Assembly (NCBI GenBank): GCA_910588895.1
Contig: CAJUSS010000068.1
Coordinates: 1 to 17,302, forward strand
Length of the DNA: 17,302 nucleotides
From: an uncultured Lachnospiraceae bacterium
GTDB taxonomy: Bacteria; Bacillota; Clostridia; Lachnospirales; Lachnospiraceae
Reading direction: 5' to 3'
Shown here: positions 8,088 to 14,100 of the stretch, one piece after another
Layout: every line of letters starts with the position of its first letter
Position numbering within the stretch: the first letter of the stretch is position 1
Translations under genes and position numbers: made by a program
Notes under the pieces: model-generated
What the model was told of the DNA's origin: nothing
The model's input: only the letters and a program-made list of their open reading frames with translations
Database searches by the model: none

Positions 8088-9398
8088 ATGATCCAAAAGA
8101 AGCAGAAACGGGCGATCGCGGCAGTTTTTGGCTTCGCTGCCCTCCTTGCTTTTCCTGCGTATGCCACAAGGCAGGATGTGGAGGATGCCAGGGAACAGGT
8201 CTCGGCGATGGAGGAGGAGAAGGAAAAGATCGAGCGGACACTCCAGAGCCTGGAGGGGCTGAAGGCGGATACCGCGGCGTATGTGCGGGAGCTGGATCAG
8301 AACCTGACGGCTTTAAATACGGAGCTGGACCAGCTGAACGGGCAGGTGCTCCTCCTGGAGGAGGAGATCGTCCAGACCCAGGAGCAGCTGGCGGCGGCAA
8401 AGGAGACGGAGGCGCGGCAGTATGCGGCCATGAAGCTGCGGATCCAATATATGTACGAAAAGGGGGATGCCAGCTTTATCGAGCTGCTCTTCGAGGCCAG
8501 GAGCATCTCGGAGCTTTTGGACCGGGCGGAGTATATCCGGCAGATCGCCGCCTACGACCGGGAGCAGCTGGAGGTTTACGAGGCGGTGCGGCAGGAGCGG
8601 GCAGAGCGGGAGGAACAGCTTGCCTGGGAGCATCAGGAGCTTTTAGCGCTCCAGGAGGCCGCGGCGGCAAAGCAGGCGTCGGTGGAGCAGATCTTGGGGG
8701 CAAAGCAGGCGGAGCTGGCATCTTACGAGACGAAGATCGCATCGGCCCAGATCCAAGTGGATCTTTACCAGCAGGACATCGAGGCCCAGGAGGCAGAGAT
8801 CGCCGCCTTGGAAGCGGAGATCTTAAGGCAGGAGGAAGAGGCCAGGAGACGAGAAGAGGAGGCCAGGAAGAGGGCCGAGGAGGAAGCCAGGAGGAGGGCC
8901 GAGGAGGAGCGGGAAAAGGAGCAGGAGGCCAAGGAAAAGACGGAGGAGAGCAAAGAAGAGACAGATGGATCCAAGGGATCGTATACTAAGGCCGATCTGG
9001 GGGATATTAACTTTATATGGCCATGTCCTTCCAGCAGCAGGATCACCTCCGGCTTTGGCAGCAGGAGCTCGCCCATGGAGGGAGCATCCACACAGCATAA
9101 CGGGATCGATATCGGCGCCGGGACCGGTAGCGATATCCTGGCAGCGGCAGACGGGGTGGTCCTGATCGCCACCTACAGCTATTCGGCCGGCAATTATGTG
9201 ACCGTCAGCCATGGCGGCGGGGTCACCACGGTGTATATGCACTGTTCGAGGCTGGATGTCTCGGCAGGGGAAACGGTCAAGAAGGGACAGGTGATCGGAG
9301 GGGTAGGGTCCACCGGATATTCTACAGGACCTCACCTGCATTTCGGCATCCGCAGCGGCGGGGTCTATGTTGACCCATCCTTGTATGTCCGTCCGTAG
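8088..9398 (+). CDS. Exported coiled-coil M23 (LytM) peptidoglycan endopeptidase, FtsEX-linked
   Basis: A 436-residue secreted protein. It has a signal peptide (KKQKR, hydrophobic core, likely cleavage after A26 in AYA-TRQ). A long coiled coil follows at about 28-250 in the style of PcsB, CwlO and EnvC, then a Lys/Glu/Arg-rich low-complexity linker at about 250-305 and a C-terminal M23 domain at 309-436. The zinc-site residues are all present: H337 and D341 in HNGIDI, and H418 in H416-L-H418. H385 in YMHCSR and H416 fit the catalytic histidines. It should therefore be an active metallo-endopeptidase cutting peptide crosslinks in the wall, unlike degenerate EnvC-type activators. Its position right after ftsEX marks it as the hydrolase controlled by FtsX, as shown for PcsB and CwlO systems. 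No membrane anchor other than the signal peptide is visible. Confidence 0.9.
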   Translation: MIQKKQKRAIAAVFGFAALLAFPAYATRQDVEDAREQVSAMEEEKEKIERTLQSLEGLKADTAAYVRELDQNLTALNTELDQLNGQVLLLEEEIVQTQEQLAAAKETEARQYAAMKLRIQYMYEKGDASFIELLFEARSISELLDRAEYIRQIAAYDREQLEVYEAVRQERAEREEQLAWEHQELLALQEAAAAKQASVEQILGAKQAELASYETKIASAQIQVDLYQQDIEAQEAEIAALEAEILRQEEEARRREEEARKRAEEEARRRAEEEREKEQEAKEKTEESKEETDGSKGSYTKADLGDINFIWPCPSSSRITSGFGSRSSPMEGASTQHNGIDIGAGTGSDILAAADGVVLIATYSYSAGNYVTVSHGGGVTTVYMHCSRLDVSAGETVKKGQVIGGVGSTGYSTGPHLHFGIRSGGVYVDPSLYVRP

Positions 9399-9458
9399 AA
9401 GGATGACCGTCGAAAGATGGCGGACAGAGGATGACATCAGATAGAGAGAGCATCAGAT

Positions 9459-9463
9459 AGGAG
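9459..9463 (+). promoter_or_regulatory. Ribosome binding site for a TTG start
   Basis: AGGAG lies 9 nt before TTG 9473. No ATG or GTG in frame lies nearby before the membrane segment, so this site supports the rare TTG start of the Ctp protease gene. Confidence 0.65.
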
Positions 9464-9472
9464 ATAAAAGCA

Positions 9473-10993
9473 TTGGAGAGCAGGAGCAGATTTTGGAAAG
9501 GCGTCCTGGTGGGCGCATTGGTGACCGCATTTGCGGGGCTGTTGATCGTAGGGATGTCCGCAGGGATCTTCCTGGTGGGCAGGAGTGTGATCCAAGACCA
9601 GATACAGGCCCAGAGCGTGAGTCCGGCAGGGGCAGAAGAGGGAGAAGTGGATTGGGGTCAGGTGGAGGCCAAGTCAAGGCGGATCCAGACCATCATCCAG
9701 CGCTATTTTTTGTTTGAAAAAGACGGAAAAAATATGGAGGAGTTCATCTACAAAGGCCTGATGGCCGGTCTGGGCGACCCATATTCCGTGTACTATACCC
9801 AGGACGAATTCAAGGATCTGATGGAGGAGACCACCGGAGAATACTGCGGGATCGGGGCCATGGTCTCGAAAAATATGCTGACCGGTCTGATCTCGATCGC
9901 CAAGGTCTTTAAGGGGACCCCGGCAGATGAAGCGGGGCTGCGGGTCGGCGATATCTTTTACCAGGTGGGGGATGTGGAAGTGACCGCCGATATGGATCTG
10001 GATATCCTGGTCAAGCAGCATGTGAAGGGCGAGGAGGGCACCAGCGTCCATTTAAAGATGTACCGTCCCTCTGAGGAGGACTATGTGGAGACAGATGTCA
10101 TCCGGCGGCAGATCGAGGTGCCCACAGTAGAATATTCCATGAAGGAAGGTCGGTTTGGGTATATCATCGTGAGCCAGTTCGATGATGTGACCACCGCTCA
10201 GTTCACGGCTGCTGTGGAGGATCTGGAGGAACAGGGGATGAAGGGCCTTCTGATCGACCTTCGGGGGAACCCGGGCGGCGTGCTGGATACGGCTGTGGCG
10301 ATGATCGACTACATGCTCCCCGACGATCTTCCTCAATATACCGACGAAAAGGGCCATGCTCTGATCGTGTCCACGGCAGATAAGGATGAGCAGGGAGAGC
10401 GCTATTATTGCCAGGACGGCCACAGCGTGGATATCCCGGTGGTGATCTTAGTGGACGGTAATTCCGCCAGCGCCTCCGAGGTATTTGCCGGAGCCCTGCG
10501 GGACTATGACCGGGCGAAGCTGGTGGGCACCACCACCTTTGGCAAGGGGATCGTGCAGACCCTCCTGCCCTTAGGGGACGGGTCCGCGGTCAAGCTGACC
10601 ACGGCCCACTATTACAGCCCCAGCGGTTTTGACCTTCATGGTGTCGGTCTGGAACCGGATGTGGAGATCGCCTATGAGGTGCGCGAGGCCGGAGAGCAGG
10701 AGGCCGCAGCAGGGAAGGATGCCGCAATGGCTTCAGATGAAAAGGCCGGAGACAGAGGCGCGGAGGCTTCGGATGGAAATGCCGGGGACAGAGACGGGGC
10801 GGATCCGGAGGAAGGGACCGGGAAAGGAGCGGTAGAGGCACAGAATGGAGAAAGGGAGGCAGACGCAGATCCGGGAAAGGGCCAGGCCGACGACTTGAGC
10901 GGCGGGGAGCCATCCCTGGAAGATGAGGCGCCCGATAACCAGCTGGAAAAAGGGCTTGAAGTTTTACAGGAAATGGTGGAAGAAAGACATTAA
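9473..10993 (+). CDS. S41 C-terminal processing protease (CtpA/CtpB-like), membrane-anchored
   Basis: A 506-residue serine protease. It has one N-terminal membrane anchor (about 10-36), a PDZ domain at about 124-200 (GIGAMV, AGLRVGDIFYQVGD) that binds substrate C-termini, and an S41 catalytic core to about residue 400. By alignment in mind with E. coli Tsp/Prc (S430, K455, Q459), the catalytic residues are S333 (middle Ser of SASASE), K358 and Q362. The 25-residue Ser-Lys spacing is conserved. Between EPDVEIAYE and the family-typical end D488-NQLEKGLEVL lies an acidic, Ala/Gly-rich insertion of about 84 residues with an internal 36-nt repeat (10730 and 10766). The start is TTG. As the last gene after ftsEX and the M23 hydrolase, it may trim or degrade that hydrolase, as CtpA does to M23 enzymes in Pseudomonas. 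Confidence 0.9.
   Translation: MESRSRFWKGVLVGALVTAFAGLLIVGMSAGIFLVGRSVIQDQIQAQSVSPAGAEEGEVDWGQVEAKSRRIQTIIQRYFLFEKDGKNMEEFIYKGLMAGLGDPYSVYYTQDEFKDLMEETTGEYCGIGAMVSKNMLTGLISIAKVFKGTPADEAGLRVGDIFYQVGDVEVTADMDLDILVKQHVKGEEGTSVHLKMYRPSEEDYVETDVIRRQIEVPTVEYSMKEGRFGYIIVSQFDDVTTAQFTAAVEDLEEQGMKGLLIDLRGNPGGVLDTAVAMIDYMLPDDLPQYTDEKGHALIVSTADKDEQGERYYCQDGHSVDIPVVILVDGNSASASEVFAGALRDYDRAKLVGTTTFGKGIVQTLLPLGDGSAVKLTTAHYYSPSGFDLHGVGLEPDVEIAYEVREAGEQEAAAGKDAAMASDEKAGDRGAEASDGNAGDRDGADPEEGTGKGAVEAQNGEREADADPGKGQADDLSGGEPSLEDEAPDNQLEKGLEVLQEMVEERH
10730..10801 (+). repeat. Two tandem 36-nt in-frame repeats in the Ctp insertion
   Basis: Two copies starting at 10730 and 10766 share most bases and encode variants of A-S-D-(E/G)-(K/N)-A-G-D-R. 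The period of 36 nt is a multiple of three, so copy-number change would keep the frame. Confidence 0.55.
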
Positions 10994-11050
10994 AAAAGGG
11001 TAAACTTGCCGGACCGCCGTTAGTTGAAATGCTTTTTTTAACGGGGCATA

Positions 11051-11059
11051 TGCTATAAT
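11051..11059 (+). promoter_or_regulatory. Extended -10 promoter of the surface protein gene
   Basis: TGC followed by a perfect TATAAT (11054-11059) makes an extended -10 element. There is no good -35 at the right distance (GCTTTT at 11031-11036 with a 17-bp spacer). Transcription would start near 11066, giving a leader of about 130 nt before ATG 11197. The inverted repeat CCGTTA/TAACGG (11017-11022/11039-11044) overlaps the -35 area and could be an operator. Confidence 0.65.
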
Positions 11060-11077
11060 CGGATAAATGAAGAGAGT

Positions 11078-11121
11078 AAAAGTGTCAGCAGGAGGATCAC
11101 GAGATCTGGTTGACACTTTTT
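11078..11121 (+). promoter_or_regulatory. Leader hairpin of the surface protein gene (possible attenuator)
   Basis: AAAAGTGTCA (11078-11087) pairs perfectly with TGACACTTTT (11111-11120). Two further pairs (one G-U) extend the stem to 12 bp, and the 3' arm runs into a T5 tract (11117-11121). A small GATC/GATC hairpin (11095-11098/11103-11106) sits in the loop, which also contains an unused AGGAGG (11090-11095). It lies between the promoter and the start codon, so it could end transcription early or stabilise the mRNA 5' end. Confidence 0.45.
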
Positions 11122-11196
11122 ATCGCGTTAAAAGCAGGAAGGCACTCACAGAGAGCGGAGAAAGGGCACATCTGCCAGGGAAGGGAGAAAGGGTAT

Positions 11197-14100
11197 ATGT
11201 CAAGAAAGAGAAGAAGAGAAGTCAGACGGAGGATCAGCGGCCCATTAGCGGCAGCGCTGCTATTTGTATTTATCTTTGAACATTTAACTGTGCCATTTTC
11301 TTATGCCACCTCCCCGGATATGGCCAGTGCGTCAAATGCGATCCAGAGCGGGAAGGTCACATGGACGGACCGTCCCGAGGAGGATGTCCAGATCGCGGTG
11401 CTCTCTGATGCGGCGAGCTATGGGGCCGGCGATCTGGTCTGTCTGGATGTATACATAAAAAATAACACGGCGGATGAGATCACAGACGGCTTTTTAAATT
11501 ATACCGGGAGCGGGATCGAGAAGGACAGGGAGAGCACCTATTTTGAGGACCTGAGCGAAGGTGTGGTGTGGGAGCCTGTCTGGAAAGAGGATGCGGGCGC
11601 AGAAGCTGCAGGGACAGAAGAGACAGGCGCTGAGGCTGCGGGGACAGAAGATGCGGGCGCAGAAGCCGCAGGGACGGAAGGGACAGAAAACGCAGGCGCA
11701 GAAGCTGCGGATCCAAGATCGGGCCGGGAGTCTGCCCTGGAGAGAGAGGCGGAAGACGGGCTGGGGACTAATGGGAGCGGAGCAGACACTCTGGATAGCG
11801 CAGGTACGGATGACCAAGATCTGGATGGCGGCGTGGATGGGGATGACCCTGATCTGGATGACGCAGATGCAGAAGATGGGGACGACCGTGATCCGGACGG
11901 ACCAGATGTGCTGACAGATCTGACGATTGCACCAGGACAGAGTTACCATGTGCAGTTTTATTATACGATCCAGGAGGACCTTCGGGGGACCAGGAGTCAG
12001 AACGTGGAATTCACCTTCCGCTGGAAGGCAGAGGATAAGACCCATACCAGCAAACAGACCTTCCGCTATGTGGTAGGCGCCATGAACCTGCTCCCGGTGG
12101 AGATTATGAGCGCAGAGCAGGCGGCCGGGACCGAAGGCCAGCTATACGCCGGGGAACGCGGCCAGATGCTCTTAGACTTTGATCTGGGAGATGTGTGGGA
12201 GATCATCGAAGAGCGGCTGGAGGAGAACGTAAAGCCGGCCGGGACCGACGAGACTGCAGCTGAGGCCAACGGGACAGAAGCGGCAGATACAGATGGCGAC
12301 GGATCCGGAGAGGCAGATGCAGAGGAATCTGGGGCGTCAGACGCAGTGGGTGATGGATCTGGAGAGACAGATACAGCGGGCGACGGATCTGGAGCGGCAG
12401 CGGATGCGGCAGACCCGTCCCAGGAAGAGACTGCCGGGCAGGCAGGAAACGAAGAGGCGATAGATCCTTCGGACGCAGATGCGGCCGATCGGGAGGATGC
12501 CGGAGAGGTCACTGATCACAGCGGGGACGATACCACGTTGGCGGACCAGGCAGATGGGGGAGAGGTACAAGGTTCCACAGCAGAAGAGAGCGCTGGGGAG
12601 GATCCGGCATCACACGCTCCATCCATCGAGATAACAGAGGCGGCAAACCGACAGCTGGTCCGTGAGCCTGCAGAGGCCGGGACCATAGAGGCTGGCGCGG
12701 ATGTGACCCTAGCTACACCTTCCACAGCGGACAGAGAGGAGACATTGCCTTCTGGAGAGGCTCCAGAGGAAGACGAGGCAGATAAGGGGACGGCCAGTCC
12801 TTCTACAGCAGAGCCAAAACCAGACGATCAGCTGGACGGTCTGGTCAAATGGGAGGACGATCCCATCGGAAAAGGAGAAAAGCCGGTCATCAAGGACATC
12901 AGCTGCAGTGTGGAGACTTATGGGATCAATCTGAAGGCCTTTAGAGTAGCAGGGGAGGACGAAGAAGCCGACAGCCAGAGCACATCTGTGCGCTGCACCT
13001 TCCGCGTGGATGAGGAGACAGAGCCGGGGATCTATTATGGGAACGTGACGGCCAGCTACCGTTTTAAGAACCACACCTTCCGTTCCACCCAGGGCTTTCT
13101 CATCGTTGTATCTGCGGTCGAGGACGGGGAAGTGGCAGAGGTCATCCGCCTGATCGATGAGCTGCCGGAGCAGGAAGAGGTGGAAGAAGCCTTTGCGGCT
13201 TATGACCTGGCCGAAGATGAAGATGGACGCGATGCCTACTATATGGAGCTGTATGGGCAGGTGATGGAGGCATATCGGAAGTATCAGCTTCTGTCCGCGG
13301 AGCAGCAGGAGAAGATCTATAACCGGGATAAGCTGATGGCTTATGAATGGTTGTGGGGCGGGGAGATGCTGGCTGCAGGGGAAGTGACAGATTGGGAGCA
13401 ATTGAAAAAAGCTATTGCGGCAGGGCAGCCGATCATTACGTTAGCTAATGATATTGATAATACAGATAGATCGCAGATCGCTATTGATGCAGGAAAGGAT
13501 ATCACACTTGATCTGAATGGGCATGAGCTTACCTATACAGGAGATGGAAAGGATATATTCTTGGTCAGCGGCAGCTTTACGATCACAGGGCTGACAAATG
13601 ACGACAGTGGCGGTACTATCTTAGGCAAAAATGTTGGTAATGTCATCAATGTGGCAAGTGGTGGTAAAGTATGGATCAAAGGGGGAAAGATAACAACTGA
13701 AGATAGTGAACGTGCGATCTTTTCATGGGGGACCGTAAATATAGAGGGTGGTGCGATCAGTGGCAATCATCATAAGGATAAGTCAGGTAAGGCTGGAGGC
13801 ATTTGGGCACATCAAAACAGTGTATTGAACATCAGCGGCGGCAGTATCGATCATAATTCTGCAGGATATGGCGGAGGTATTTATACTACACTGGGGGCTG
13901 AAGTTAATATCAGCGGTGGGACCATTGCCTATAACACAGCAATAGAAGATGGCGGAGGTATATGTGACTGTCACCTGATAGATGCAAACAGGAGTGGGAG
14001 CACGATCGATATCACTGGTGGGTCTATCGAGCATAATAAGGCCCAAAATGGTGGCGGCATCTATATAAATAGCAATGTATCCAGCACAAATATAACGATC

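Noticed and set aside
7729..8400. Reverse-strand open frame of about 223 codons across the ftsX-M23 junction
   Set aside because: Pro/Ser-rich translation typical of antisense of GC-rich genes; it overlaps two well-supported genes.
7982..8989. Long + strand open frame of about 335 codons overlapping the M23 gene
   Set aside because: It is Gly/Arg-rich with no family resemblance and lies in another frame of the well-supported hydrolase. It results from GC-rich codons in the coiled-coil region.
11067..11279. Possible 70-codon leader peptide starting at the predicted transcription start
   Set aside because: It has no ribosome binding site, overlaps the surface protein start in another frame, and its sequence is unremarkable. 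The ATG at the transcription start is probably chance.
12709..13401. Reverse-strand open frame of about 230 codons inside the surface protein gene
   Set aside because: It lies opposite a coherent coding region, has no ribosome binding site and no recognisable domain; it is a shadow frame.
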